A stretch of DNA of 64,000 nt, taken from Verrucomicrobiota bacterium. GTDB lineage: Bacteria > Verrucomicrobiota > Verrucomicrobiia > Limisphaerales > SXTU01. The DNA lies in contig VHDH01000007.1 in assembly GCA_016871445.1 (NCBI GenBank), positions 1 through 64,000 on the forward strand, in the 5' to 3' direction. Below are positions 51,991-62,432 of this stretch, piece after piece. The notes below the pieces were generated by a model, which worked only from the letters and a program-made list of their open reading frames with translations, did not search any database and was not told the origin of the DNA. The position numbers and the translations under genes are program-made. How positions within the stretch are numbered: the first letter of the stretch is position 1; each line of letters opens with the position of its first letter.

Positions 51991-52917
51991 GTGTTCACCA
52001 GCCGAAATCATTCCGCCATTGCCGCCGGTTTGACCTGCGCAATCCTGTTCTGGGGCGCGAATAACACAGGCGTAAAATACCTTGTTCAATATTGGCCGCC
52101 GGTATTCATCGCGTGCAGCCGAATGTGGTGCGTGGCGGCCATTTTCTACCTGTTGCTGCGCAGGACGGACTGGTTTGGCCCGACGCACGCGACGACGCAG
52201 GAACTTCAGCGCAGTGTTTGGTGGCGTGCCAGCTTGATGCTTGCGTTGTATGTCCTCGCGTTCACTTTTTCGCTCCAGTTCACCTCGGCGTCGCATGTCG
52301 CGCTGTATCTGGGTACGTCACCGGTTTGGGCGTTGCTGGCGGAGGGTGGGCCGCGCGCGACGCTGGACTCGCTACGTCGCTACGTCGCGGCGGCACTGGC
52401 TTTGAGCGGTCTGGTGATTTTGTTCTGGCCTAAGTTGCATACTGCTGAGGGCAACTGGCGCGGTGATCTATTGGCTTTAGGAGCCAGTTTGCTTTGGACG
52501 ATTTACGGCCGCCAGTGTCGCGACCTCGCGCAAAGCCTCAGTGGCGCGGAAATCACCTCTGCAACGATGTGGCGTGCTGCGGCGTGGCTCACGCCATTAG
52601 CGGTGTGGGAAGTGACGCAGGGCGGGTTGGTCATCTCGTGGTCGTTAGTGGGCGTGCAAGCATACTGCACTATATTTGGCGGCGTGGTGTCTTTTGCGCT
52701 CTATAACAACGCACTGCGTCACTGGCCAATGAGCCAAGTTTTCTTATTTAGCAGTCTCATCCCTGCCAGCACAATGATTTGGGCTTGGTTGCTACTCAAC
52801 GAGCCGGTGATGCGAACCTTTTGGGTGGCGATGGTGCTGGTCATAACAGGTGTCGTTCTTGGTCAGCTCAAGCATACGCCGCATGCGACCGACCAATGTC
52901 CGACGCCTAACAAATGA
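51991..52917 (+). CDS. EamA/DMT family transporter
   Basis: About ten TM segments; two EamA-like repeats; FLFSSLIPASTMIWAWLLLNEPV. Confidence 0.88.
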   Translation: MFTSRNHSAIAAGLTCAILFWGANNTGVKYLVQYWPPVFIACSRMWCVAAIFYLLLRRTDWFGPTHATTQELQRSVWWRASLMLALYVLAFTFSLQFTSASHVALYLGTSPVWALLAEGGPRATLDSLRRYVAAALALSGLVILFWPKLHTAEGNWRGDLLALGASLLWTIYGRQCRDLAQSLSGAEITSATMWRAAAWLTPLAVWEVTQGGLVISWSLVGVQAYCTIFGGVVSFALYNNALRHWPMSQVFLFSSLIPASTMIWAWLLLNEPVMRTFWVAMVLVITGVVLGQLKHTPHATDQCPTPNK

Positions 52918-53138
52918 GGTCCCCGCCACGCTGGTTCTGGATAGTCTTATCCTGCGGCAGTGCTGCTTGAGCCCGCTGATCTCTTTATCAGGCTGAGGAT
53001 TCAGAGCTTCAGCAAAGAGTGGTGCGAAGGTTAAAGCCAGAGCACGACTCCTTTGAGCGGGCTGTTCTAATTATTCAACCAGCTTGGCTGCTTACTTCAG
53101 GCTCCCGCCGTGTGTTTAGCAATTGAAACAAATCCGTC

Positions 53139-54482
53139 TCAGCGCTCGGGCTGATTCGACTCCACCAAGTCGAAGCCGATTTGATCCGCGAGGCGTTGCC
53201 TTTGCACTCCGTAGTGGGCAGCAAGGATGCGCACCCGGTTCGCAAGCTGGTTCATGTGTCCGCGCTGGCGGCGCTTAACCGCAGTGATCATCAGGTTTTT
53301 AGCGGTGTGCTCCGTGGCGATGAATTCAAAAACTTTGGTATCGTAACCAGCCCATTCCAGCAGCGCGGCGCGCAATGCGTCGGTGACAAATTCCGCCTCG
53401 CGCTCCAGCAGAATCCCGTGCTTCAGCGCCGGCCACAACTCGGGCGGCGGGATGAGATTTGGTCGTAGCTCCTTGTGGCAGCAGGGCGACACCACCAGAA
53501 GCCTTGCGCCCGCTGCGATGCCTCGGGCGAGTGCGTCGTCAGTAGCCGTGTCACAGGCATGCAGCGCGATGAGCACGTCCACCATTTGGAGCGGCGTGCT
53601 GGCGATGGAGCCGGCCTGAAAATGCAGACTTTTGAAGCCGCACTCGTGTGCGATACGATTACCTTCCTCAACCAGATCCTTGCGCAGTTCGACGCCAGTT
53701 ACGTGCCCGTCAGGGAAGTTCATTTGCTCGAGCAGCACGCGGGTAGCGAAGGTCAGGTAGCCCTTACCGCAGCCCATGTCCACAACGGTCAGGGGCCGAT
53801 TCGAGGCTGTCGTCTCCGTGCAAGTTTCTTCGAGCAGTGGCGCATTGGGCTGTGTGCGGCGACGGCTGCGGCTGGTGGTGAGCTTTGAGTTTTGGTCTGC
53901 GACGGTCAATCCCGGCACGCCTTGTGCGAAGGCCTCCGCCAGCAGCGGGCGCAGAACTTCAACGAACTGGTTGATCTGCCGAAATTTTGCGCCCATCGCC
54001 TCACGCACTGTGCCGTCGGGATTCGCCACGCCTAGCTCTTGCAGCCAGGGCTCGGTGGACAGGATGCTGCGCAGCTTGGAGCGGTCGTGCTCTAGCGAAG
54101 GCACTGTTTGGTGGACGGGCTTGCCGATGGTGAACCGCATCCCGCCATTAGGCCTTACGGTTAGCTCGACGGCCTCGGTGGTGGTAAATAGATTTGCCGT
54201 AGCGAAGCCGCCATCAAGTTGCTTAATGATTTCATCCTCGGCTGCCTGCGGCTCGAGGTTTTTCATGATGTCGCGGGTGGCGAAGCGATAGGTAAAAGAC
54301 AGCCGCAGTCCGGCTTTGAGCTGCACGGGGCGGACAAAGATTTTTGTCAGGCCAGGCTCGACGCGCCGGGGTGCACCGAGAGTCAACTTGACGAGCGTAC
54401 CGTCCATCACGGCACGCCGGAAGCGGGAGAGTAATTGTTCGAGGTTTTCGAAGGCCACGGTGGGGTTGGGGTTTAGGTGCAA
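53139..54482 (-). CDS. class I SAM-dependent methyltransferase
   Basis: LTVVDMGCGKGYLTFATRVLL motif I; GVELRKDLV; DVLIALHACDTATDDAL; VVSPCCHKELR. Confidence 0.88.
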   Translation of the reverse strand: MHLNPNPTVAFENLEQLLSRFRRAVMDGTLVKLTLGAPRRVEPGLTKIFVRPVQLKAGLRLSFTYRFATRDIMKNLEPQAAEDEIIKQLDGGFATANLFTTTEAVELTVRPNGGMRFTIGKPVHQTVPSLEHDRSKLRSILSTEPWLQELGVANPDGTVREAMGAKFRQINQFVEVLRPLLAEAFAQGVPGLTVADQNSKLTTSRSRRRTQPNAPLLEETCTETTASNRPLTVVDMGCGKGYLTFATRVLLEQMNFPDGHVTGVELRKDLVEEGNRIAHECGFKSLHFQAGSIASTPLQMVDVLIALHACDTATDDALARGIAAGARLLVVSPCCHKELRPNLIPPPELWPALKHGILLEREAEFVTDALRAALLEWAGYDTKVFEFIATEHTAKNLMITAVKRRQRGHMNQLANRVRILAAHYGVQRQRLADQIGFDLVESNQPER

Positions 54483-54625
54483 ATGGAGCAGCAGGAAGGG
54501 GAAGCGAGAACGCCGCTTATGGTCATGGTCTAGCTTGTGGTCTTGCTTTTAATCCCAATTTTGCAACGCCCCGATGCTTGCCAAAAGGCGTGCGAGTTGC
54601 GCGGGAATTGTTACAACTGCGCGCG

Positions 54626-55795
54626 ATGAAATTGAAGCACGGACTCCACCTCGCTTACTGCACCAACATTCATCGGGGTGAGTCTTGGCCGCAGACCTTC
54701 GAGTCTCTTCAGAAGTATGTGCTCGCTGTGCGCGACCGGCTTGGCTCCCAATCGCCGTATGCGATTGGTCTGCGGCTCGGTGCAGACGCAGCGCGCGAGT
54801 TGAGCGAGCCCGCTACGCTTGCGGGTTTTCGGCGCTGGCTGGAGCGGGAGAACTGTTACGTCTTCACCGTGAACGGTTTTCCATACGGGCGTTTTCACGG
54901 TACGCGCGTAAAGGAGCAAGTCTATGCTCCAGATTGGACCACGCCTGAGCGCCTGACTTACACGAATTTGCTCTTTGACTTGCTTGGGGAGATTGTCCCG
55001 GCCGGGGTTGAGGGCAGCGTCAGCACCGTGCCGGTTTCGTTTAAGGAGTTCATCAAGACGCCGCAGCAAGTACGCGTGGCGCGGGAGAATCTTTGGAAAT
55101 GTGTTGAGCACATAGAGCGCATCTCGCGCCGCACGGGTAAAATCCTGCACCTCGGACTTGAACCTGAGCCACTGTGTTACTTGGAAACCAGTGCAGAGGC
55201 CGTGGTGTTCTTCGAGCAAATGCGAGCCGATCGGCCCGGCGACATGCGGTTGGATGAGCATCTTGGCGTAAATTACGACTGCTGCCATCTCGCGCTGCAA
55301 TATGAGTCGCCGCGCGAGGCGCTGGGCCGGCTGCGGCAGCACAAAATTAAAGTGAGCAAACTACACCTGAGCAACGCGCTCAAGGTTCGGCCTACTGCCG
55401 AGGCGCGGCAGGCGTTGCGCTCGTTTGCTGACGAGGTGTATTTCCATCAGGTGCTCGCCCGTGCGGCGGATGGCACCATCACTCGGCACAAGGATTTGGA
55501 CAATGCGCTGGCCCTGCACAACCGCCTGCCGCCCGCTGCCAATGATGAGTGGCGCATCCACTTCCACATCCCCTTGCACTGCCCGCCCACGCCCCTCTTC
55601 AGCACCACCGCCGATCACGTGCAGGGCGTCCTGGACGTGCTCAGAGAAACGCCCTCGCTTTGCGCGCACCTAGAGATGGAGACTTACACTTGGGAAGTCA
55701 TGCCGACGGAAATGAAGAAACGGAACGTTGTGGATCAACTCGTCGATGAATATCGCTGGACCATTGCCGAGTTGAGTAAGCGCAACCTTGCGTAA
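54626..55795 (+). CDS. eboE: metabolite traffic protein EboE-like (TIM barrel)
   Basis: MKLKHGLHLAYCTNIHRGESWPQTFESLQKYVLAVRDRLG; NGFPYGRFHGTRVKEQVYAPDWTTPERLTYT. Confidence 0.85.
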   Translation: MKLKHGLHLAYCTNIHRGESWPQTFESLQKYVLAVRDRLGSQSPYAIGLRLGADAARELSEPATLAGFRRWLERENCYVFTVNGFPYGRFHGTRVKEQVYAPDWTTPERLTYTNLLFDLLGEIVPAGVEGSVSTVPVSFKEFIKTPQQVRVARENLWKCVEHIERISRRTGKILHLGLEPEPLCYLETSAEAVVFFEQMRADRPGDMRLDEHLGVNYDCCHLALQYESPREALGRLRQHKIKVSKLHLSNALKVRPTAEARQALRSFADEVYFHQVLARAADGTITRHKDLDNALALHNRLPPAANDEWRIHFHIPLHCPPTPLFSTTADHVQGVLDVLRETPSLCAHLEMETYTWEVMPTEMKKRNVVDQLVDEYRWTIAELSKRNLA

Positions 55796-55926
55796 AAGGG
55801 CACGCCACGTTGCTCTGCTGGTTGAAATGGACTGATCTTTCAAGTTAAGTGAAAGGGCAAAAAGTCGTTATTTTTGCAGCTAGAACGCTGCAATTCATGG
55901 ACAAAGAAAAAATTTGAGGCAGTGGT

Positions 55927-58878
55927 TTGAGTTCCCACTTCAGCTCAACGAAGTGCAAGCCGCCCCAATTAATTAAGAGCCATAAGGCATCGCTGTCCAG
56001 AGTCGGGCCCCTACTTAAGCAGAGGTTGGCGGTGCCCCGCTTGCGTTTTCGATGTGTTTGCCTAACCTGCGCCGCACTTGTGCCAAGTCTAGCGGACAAA
56101 ATTGAAGCCAGCGCCGTCAAGCGTATCGCCCTCCCGCCGGGCCGCGAGCCGGCCCGGGAGTTATCCCGCTACAAACAGTTCCTCAAAGTCGAGTCTGCCC
56201 GCCTTAAAATGCTCCACCACGCCGGTGCTAACGGCCGCGAAGTTTGCCGCGCCCGAGCCGTGGTGCTTGATGCGCTGCATCGCCATCTCCTTGAGGCGTT
56301 GATGAACACGCTGCCCGACAGCGCTCGACGCGGGGTGCCGCGGTACGCGCTCGTCGCCATCGGCGGCTACGGGCGCGGCGAACTGAACCCGCACAGTGAT
56401 ATTGACATCATGTTGCTGCACACGGGCGACAGCGCCGCTGCGGCGCGTGGGCGCGTCCACTCGTTCATCAAACTACTCACTGAGCCGGGCGGACTGCTTT
56501 ATACGCTCTTCGACCTCGGGCTGAAGGTTGGCTATTCCGTTCGCACGCTCGACGACTGCATCACCGCGGCGAACGAAAACATTCAGACCAAAACCTCGCT
56601 CATCGAAGCGCGTTTACTACATGGCGACGAGGGGTTGTTTCGGGAAATGCAAGCCATAGTGCTGGCGCGTTGCGTACGCGGGCACGAGGAGACCTACATT
56701 GCCGCCCGGCTTGCGGACCAAGCTGCGCGCCGCCAGAAGTTTGGCAACTCCGTGCTCATGCAGGAACCAAACATCAAGAATGGCTGCGGCGGCCTGCGCG
56801 ATTATCAGAATTTGCTATGGATGGCGTTCTTCACCAAGGACCGGCCGCGTAACCTCAAGGACCTTGAGGCGAAGGATTTTATCAGCGACACCGAGCGCAA
56901 GGAGCTTGATGAAGCTTACGACTTTCTATTGCGCACGCGCAACGAGCTACACTATCTCACCAACCGCGCGGGTGATGTGCTGTCCAAGGCCGTCCAGCCC
57001 GCCGTCGCTCACAACCTTGGCCACACGGATCGCTCGCCCAGCCGGCGGCTTGAGCAGTTCATGCGCGCTTACTATCTCCACGCGCGCAACATTGACCTGA
57101 TCACGCGCACCGTCGAGCGCCGCCTCGCGCTGCTGCCCAAGCCCGACCGGATGCCTTTTCTAAAGAAGTTTCTACCCCGCCGCCGTAAGCAGACCGATCC
57201 CGAGGTGGACGGCTTTCGCGTCGTCGAGGGCGAACTGCTGCATCTCTCGCCGCGCGTCTTTCGCGAAGATCCGCGCCGGCTCATGCGGGTGTTTCTCTAC
57301 GCCCAACAGCGCGGGGCGAAGCTGCATCCCGACACCGCGCAATTGCTCCGCCGCGAATTGCGGCTAGTGGATTCCGACTTTCTCCGTAACGAGCACGTGC
57401 ACGAGAGCTTCCGCGAAATTCTCGGCCAGCGCGGAAACGTCGCCCCGGCCTTGCGCGCCATGCACGAGGCGGATTTCCTCGGTAAGTATCTCCCTGAGTT
57501 CGGCAAACTGACCTGCTTGGTCCAGCATGAGTTTTTTCACATTTACACGGCTGATGAGCACACGCTCATGTGCCTCCAAAAGCTCGATGACATTTGGGCG
57601 GGCCGCGTGCCCAATCCCGCGCCGTATCAGGAGCTGTTTCAGAAAGTCGAACGGCCTTTCGTGCTTTACCTCGCGCTGCTGATGCATGACACCGGCAAAG
57701 CTGCGCAGGGCAGGCACCATGAGCACGATAGCGCCCAGCTCGCCGAGCGCGTCGCGCACCGGCTTCAACTCGATGGCGCGACCACTCACTCGCTGCGGCT
57801 ATTGGTCGAAAACCATTTAACCATGATCCAGATATCGCAGCGCCGTGACCTCGACGATCCGGCGGTGGTGCGACACTTCGCCGCGTTGGTGCAGACACCA
57901 GAGCATCTCCTCCAGCTCACACTTCACACACTTGCCGATTCGCTTGGTACCAGCGACAAGTTGTGGAACAGCTTCAAGGACATGCTGCTCTGGACGATGC
58001 ATCGCAAGACCCTTGCGGAGCTTACCGGTGCGACGGTTTTCCTCCGGGCCGAGGAGAAGCAGCGCGAGCTGCTGTTCGACGAGGTCGTGCGCCGACTGCC
58101 GCGTGAGGTTCAGCTTGGCGAGGTGCAGGCGCACTTTGGCACGCTACCACCGCGCTACTTCCTCATCCACACCGCTCCAGAAATTGTTATCGACCTCGCA
58201 CTGACAAATCGGTTCATGCAATGCCTCCTAGGCGACGACCCAGAAGTATCGCTCGCGCCCGTCATCGAGTGGACCGACGAGCCGGACCGGGGGTGTTCGC
58301 GCGTGAGGGTATGCACCTGGGACCGCGCCGGCCTTTTCAGCAAGCTCGCCGGCTCGTTCACTGCTGCTGGGTTGAACATTCTCAGCGCACAAATCTTCAC
58401 CCGCACCGACCGTGTGGTGCTCGATGCCTTCGATGTGACCAGCGCACATACCGGCCTACTCGCGGCGAAGGCGGAGCAGGAAAAGTTCGGCCAATTGCTG
58501 AGCAAAGCGCTTGTTGATCACGTGGACTTTGATCCGCTTATCGCCAAGCAGAAGGTAGCCAATCCGCTTTACCAATCGCTTGAAGGCGAGCGCATCGCGA
58601 CGGAAATTGCTTTCGACAACCAAATCTCAGAGCGCTGCACTGTGATTGACGTGGAGACCGAGGACCGCGTGGGCCTGCTTTACACGCTCTCACAGACCAT
58701 GAGCGAACTCGGCTTGGATATCTCCATTGCCAAAATCAGCACCGAGAAGGGCGCGGCCATGGACAGCTTCTATGTCAGTGAGCTAACCGGCGAAAAAATT
58801 CTCACCCCGCATCGCCAGCATACCATTGAGGCTCGGCTTCGCACCGCGCTGCTTAACTTTGATCAGCGGGCCCTGTGA
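55927..58878 (+). CDS. glnD: [protein-PII] uridylyltransferase (GlnD); start uncertain
   Basis: VAIGGYGRGELNPHSDIDIMLLH nucleotidyltransferase motif; LLMHDTGKAAQGRHHEHDS HD motif; two C-terminal ACT domains. Confidence 0.92.
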   Translation: MSSHFSSTKCKPPQLIKSHKASLSRVGPLLKQRLAVPRLRFRCVCLTCAALVPSLADKIEASAVKRIALPPGREPARELSRYKQFLKVESARLKMLHHAGANGREVCRARAVVLDALHRHLLEALMNTLPDSARRGVPRYALVAIGGYGRGELNPHSDIDIMLLHTGDSAAAARGRVHSFIKLLTEPGGLLYTLFDLGLKVGYSVRTLDDCITAANENIQTKTSLIEARLLHGDEGLFREMQAIVLARCVRGHEETYIAARLADQAARRQKFGNSVLMQEPNIKNGCGGLRDYQNLLWMAFFTKDRPRNLKDLEAKDFISDTERKELDEAYDFLLRTRNELHYLTNRAGDVLSKAVQPAVAHNLGHTDRSPSRRLEQFMRAYYLHARNIDLITRTVERRLALLPKPDRMPFLKKFLPRRRKQTDPEVDGFRVVEGELLHLSPRVFREDPRRLMRVFLYAQQRGAKLHPDTAQLLRRELRLVDSDFLRNEHVHESFREILGQRGNVAPALRAMHEADFLGKYLPEFGKLTCLVQHEFFHIYTADEHTLMCLQKLDDIWAGRVPNPAPYQELFQKVERPFVLYLALLMHDTGKAAQGRHHEHDSAQLAERVAHRLQLDGATTHSLRLLVENHLTMIQISQRRDLDDPAVVRHFAALVQTPEHLLQLTLHTLADSLGTSDKLWNSFKDMLLWTMHRKTLAELTGATVFLRAEEKQRELLFDEVVRRLPREVQLGEVQAHFGTLPPRYFLIHTAPEIVIDLALTNRFMQCLLGDDPEVSLAPVIEWTDEPDRGCSRVRVCTWDRAGLFSKLAGSFTAAGLNILSAQIFTRTDRVVLDAFDVTSAHTGLLAAKAEQEKFGQLLSKALVDHVDFDPLIAKQKVANPLYQSLEGERIATEIAFDNQISERCTVIDVETEDRVGLLYTLSQTMSELGLDISIAKISTEKGAAMDSFYVSELTGEKILTPHRQHTIEARLRTALLNFDQRAL

Positions 58879-58955
58879 GGCCACCCAACCGTGGCTTTTA
58901 GGTCGATGCAATTCTCCGGGAATTCATCTTCTTGTACCAAAGTGTTTTAACCCCC

Positions 58956-60101
58956 TCAATGCGAACGCTGCGTTTGAGGCTCAGTTAGCACGCCGCCACA
59001 ACTACTACCCGCGCCCGCCGTGCAGGCCAGGCAATGATCCCCCGTTTGAATTTTTCCTCCGGCCAAGTCTGCGGGTGTCACATCCCATAAGTGCAGCGGT
59101 CGAGTGGTAGCTTGCTGATCCCGTATCCCGCATTCGCCGTTCCGCATTCGTATCGCAAGCATTTGGTTGAAGTCACAGTCGTAAAGCTCGCCGCGCCAGC
59201 CGACGCTCAGCGTGCTGCGGCACATGAGGCCGTTCACCGTTGTCGAGTTGAAGGCGTTGGCAAGCAATTCGAGGTATTCCTTCGCCTTACCTTGTGCTCG
59301 CAGGTCCTCCGCAAAGCGCGCAATGGGCTGGTTTGTGATGGTGAAAAGGCGCGTGAACTCAATGCCGTAACGAGCACGAAGCTCGGCCTTATAGTCAGCC
59401 TCCAGCTCAGCCTGCGGCGGCGGGAGCGATGGGCCGATCGGATTGTAGACTAAGTTTAACGGCAGCCGCTTGCCGTAGCCGACCGCGTTGAGTCTCCGCA
59501 GCGCGCTAATGCTTTTTCCAAATACTCCGTCGCCGCGCTGAGCGTTCACGTTTTCCTCGAGGTAGCATGGCAGCGAGGCGATGATCTCCACTGCGTTTGC
59601 CGCGAGAAACGCCGGCAGCCAGCTGAATGCGTCTGTCTCGATGATGGTGAGGTTGTTACGGTCAATCACGTGACAGCCAGAGGTGCGCGCGGTCTCGACG
59701 AGAAAGCAAAAGTGTTCACTTAACTCTGGGGCTCCGCCCGTGATGTCCACAACCGCGGGCCGATGAGCTTTAATCCAGTCGGCCACCCGCCGCGCGGTCT
59801 CGGCGTTCATCATCTCCGTGCGCCACGGAGCGGCGTCCACGTGGCAGTGACGGCAAGTCTGGTTACACTTGCGTCCGACGTTTACTTGGAGAGTGTGCAG
59901 CGCGGCGCGGCGGAGCGTGAGGCCGTGACGGAAGAGGGCTTGTTGGAATCGATTCAAACTCGTAGCGCGTGGCGCGTGAAAAGTCAGAGCCGTGTCCGGC
60001 GGGGATTTTTGTTCAACGACTTTAACAAGCTCTCCTGATGCTGAGGCACTCGTGGCAAGATATCCTCCGCTGCCGTTCACAGCACCTTGACCACGATGCA
60101 C
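58956..60101 (-). CDS. ArsS-like radical SAM protein (arsenosugar biosynthesis family); true start probably downstream of 60101
   Basis: VGRKCNQTCRHCHVDAAPWRTEMM (CxxxCxxC); ELYDCDFNQML; HCLACTAGAGSSCGGVL C-terminus. Confidence 0.82.
   Translation of the reverse strand: MHRGQGAVNGSGGYLATSASASGELVKVVEQKSPPDTALTFHAPRATSLNRFQQALFRHGLTLRRAALHTLQVNVGRKCNQTCRHCHVDAAPWRTEMMNAETARRVADWIKAHRPAVVDITGGAPELSEHFCFLVETARTSGCHVIDRNNLTIIETDAFSWLPAFLAANAVEIIASLPCYLEENVNAQRGDGVFGKSISALRRLNAVGYGKRLPLNLVYNPIGPSLPPPQAELEADYKAELRARYGIEFTRLFTITNQPIARFAEDLRAQGKAKEYLELLANAFNSTTVNGLMCRSTLSVGWRGELYDCDFNQMLAIRMRNGECGIRDQQATTRPLHLWDVTPADLAGGKIQTGDHCLACTAGAGSSCGGVLTEPQTQRSH
59119..59153. repeat. degenerate period-7 tandem repeat inside ArsS-like gene
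   Basis: cccgtat cccgcat tcgccgt tccgcat tcgtatc. Confidence 0.6.
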
Positions 60102-61603
60102 GTCACGTCGTCCTGCTGCTCGGTGCCCTTGCAGAACTCGCGCACGGCAAGGTAGAGCGCATCCACGATTTGCGCGGCGGAATGGTCGCGATTTGCGCGC
60201 AGCACGGCCAGCATCCGATCGGTGCCAAACATTTCATCGCCTGGCCCCATCGCCTCCTCGAGGCCGTCAGTGAGCAAAAGGGCGATTTCACCTGGTTTTA
60301 ATTTTATAGTGGGCGCATTACGGTACTCGGTGTTAGGCCGCATGCCGAGCGGGACCCCGGTGCGGCGCAACTCCATTCGCACGCTGCCATCTGGCGCGAG
60401 CAGATAACCGGGTGGATGACCGGCGCTGACGAACTTAAGTCGGCGCTCTGCCGCGTCCAGCCGACCAAGGAAGAGCGTCACGAAGCGCTCTGCGCCGATG
60501 TCCTCCGCCAGCGCGATGTTGGTGCGCGTAAGCACTTGGCCGGGGTCGGTGCGGTTTAAGCTGGCGATGCGCACATACGCGCGCGTTTCAGCCATCAGCA
60601 GCGCGGGGCCGATGCCGTGCCCCGTCACATCACCCACCACGAGCCCAACTCCATCGTCAGCCATGGGAACAAAGTCGAAGTAATCCCCGCCCGCCGCCGC
60701 CGCCGGGAAGCTGGCACCCGCGATGTCAAAGCCGGGCAACTGCGGCGCCGCCTTTGGGAAAAGGTGCGACTGAATCTCGCGCGCGACACGAAACTGCTCA
60801 GCGTGCTCCAGCAGTTCGCGGCGGTTTCGTTCGCGTTCGGTGATATCGCGGATGAAGGCGACAATCAGCCGTTGACCACCAAGCTCCATGTCGTTGAAGG
60901 CCAGCTCCAGCAAGACTTCGGAGCCGGTTTTTTTCAGGCCGGCGGTTTCGAGCGTACGCGCCTGCGCGGCGGTGACAGATTTGCCCGGCTTTTGAAACGC
61001 GGTGTCTGACTCAGCGCGGAGCTTTTCGGGTAGCAGCATCGCGAAGTTTTTCCCAACCAGTTCTGCCGGCTCGTAGCTGAAGATGCCCTGCACCGCTGGA
61101 TTCGCGAACAAGATGTTGCTCCTGGTGTCCATCAGCAGAATAGCGTCGGTGGCGGTCTCCCACAGCAGCCGGTAACGTTGCTCGCTATTCCGCAGCTCGG
61201 ACTCCGCGCGGCGGCGGGCTTTGCGGACGGCGGCGTCGCGCAACTCGCGTTCCACGGCGGGCACAAGGCGCGCCAGGTTGCCTTTCATCAGGTAATCGCT
61301 CGCACCGGACTTCATCGCCGCCACCGCAATGTCCTCACCAATGCCGCCGGAGACGATGATGAAGGGGATGTCGAGCTGGGTGGCTTGAAGGAGTTGCAGC
61401 GCGAGCGTGGCGTTGAAGCCCGGGAGGTTGTAATCGGACAGAACGATATCCCACTCCTTTTCCGAGAGCGCGCGCGTCATGTCAGCAGCAGTCTGCACGC
61501 GTTCGGAGGTGGTCGCGTAACCGCCGCGATCCAGCAGGCGTACCAGCATCTTGGCGTCGAACTCGGAGTCTTCGACCACGAGGACGCGCAAAGGCTGTTT
61601 CAT
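60077..61603 (-). CDS. response regulator - PAS - SpoIIE/PP2C-type serine phosphatase
   Basis: RVLVVEDSEFDAKML receiver; PAS region; GGDYFDFVPMADDGVGLVVGDVTGHGIGPALLMAETRAYVR. Confidence 0.93.
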   Translation of the reverse strand: MKQPLRVLVVEDSEFDAKMLVRLLDRGGYATTSERVQTAADMTRALSEKEWDIVLSDYNLPGFNATLALQLLQATQLDIPFIIVSGGIGEDIAVAAMKSGASDYLMKGNLARLVPAVERELRDAAVRKARRRAESELRNSEQRYRLLWETATDAILLMDTRSNILFANPAVQGIFSYEPAELVGKNFAMLLPEKLRAESDTAFQKPGKSVTAAQARTLETAGLKKTGSEVLLELAFNDMELGGQRLIVAFIRDITERERNRRELLEHAEQFRVAREIQSHLFPKAAPQLPGFDIAGASFPAAAAGGDYFDFVPMADDGVGLVVGDVTGHGIGPALLMAETRAYVRIASLNRTDPGQVLTRTNIALAEDIGAERFVTLFLGRLDAAERRLKFVSAGHPPGYLLAPDGSVRMELRRTGVPLGMRPNTEYRNAPTIKLKPGEIALLLTDGLEEAMGPGDEMFGTDRMLAVLRANRDHSAAQIVDALYLAVREFCKGTEQQDDVTCIVVKVL

Positions 61604-61623
61604 GGTGGTAACTTAGTAAAAAC

Positions 61624-62427
61624 TCAGCCGCCTAACAACTCCCGTGCTTTTGCGGCGAGGTCAGCCTCGCGCATGAGCGACTCGCCGACGAGGATGGCGC
61701 GGGCCCCAGTCTGCTTGAGGCGCAGCACGTCCGCCCGCGTGTGAATGCCGCTTTCCGCCACGAGTAGCGCGGCATCGTTCGTGCCGGAGCCGGAGAATAG
61801 TTTTGTGGCAATGCGCTCAGTGGTGGCCATGTCCACAGTGAAAGTCTTTAGGTCACGGTTGTTCACCCCGATGAGCGTCGCGCCGGCTTCGAGCGCGCGT
61901 TCGAGTTCGCGCTCATTGTGGACTTCCACGAGTGCGGCCAACCCGGCTTCGGTCGCAAGCTGGTGGAACTTCCGGAGCTGGTGGTCATCCAGTATCGCCA
62001 CAATGAGCAGGATGGCATCGGCGCCCCACTGCACTGATTCGCGGATTTGGCGGTCATCAATGATGAAGTCTTTTCGCAGCAGCGGCAAATCCACTGCTGC
62101 TCGGATGGCGGCGAGGTAGTCGAGCGAGCCTTGGAAGAACTTCTCGTCCGTCAACACGGACAGGCAGCTCGCGCCAACGGCCTGATACTCCAAGGCGATC
62201 TTCACTGGATCGAAGTCCGCGCGGATTACGCCCTTGGATGGCGATGCCTTCTTCACCTCGGCGATGAGCGCAACATCACCGCACCTCGGTTGACGCAGCG
62301 CCCCGAAGAAGTCGCGCCGTCCGCGCTGCTGAAGGGCCGTGCGCAGCTCAGCGGCGGTCACGGGCTCATTTGGTAGCTGGGCGACTTCGAGCCGTTTCTG
62401 GGCCACGATGGTGTCGAGGATGTTCAA
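61624..62427 (-). CDS. trpC: indole-3-glycerol phosphate synthase
   Basis: IAEVKKASPSKGVIRADFDP; LSVLTDEKFFQGSLDYL; LLRKDFIIDDRQI; IGVNNRDLKTF; AESGI. Confidence 0.96.
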   Translation of the reverse strand: MNILDTIVAQKRLEVAQLPNEPVTAAELRTALQQRGRRDFFGALRQPRCGDVALIAEVKKASPSKGVIRADFDPVKIALEYQAVGASCLSVLTDEKFFQGSLDYLAAIRAAVDLPLLRKDFIIDDRQIRESVQWGADAILLIVAILDDHQLRKFHQLATEAGLAALVEVHNERELERALEAGATLIGVNNRDLKTFTVDMATTERIATKLFSGSGTNDAALLVAESGIHTRADVLRLKQTGARAILVGESLMREADLAAKARELLGG

Positions 62428-62432
62428 GGGAA

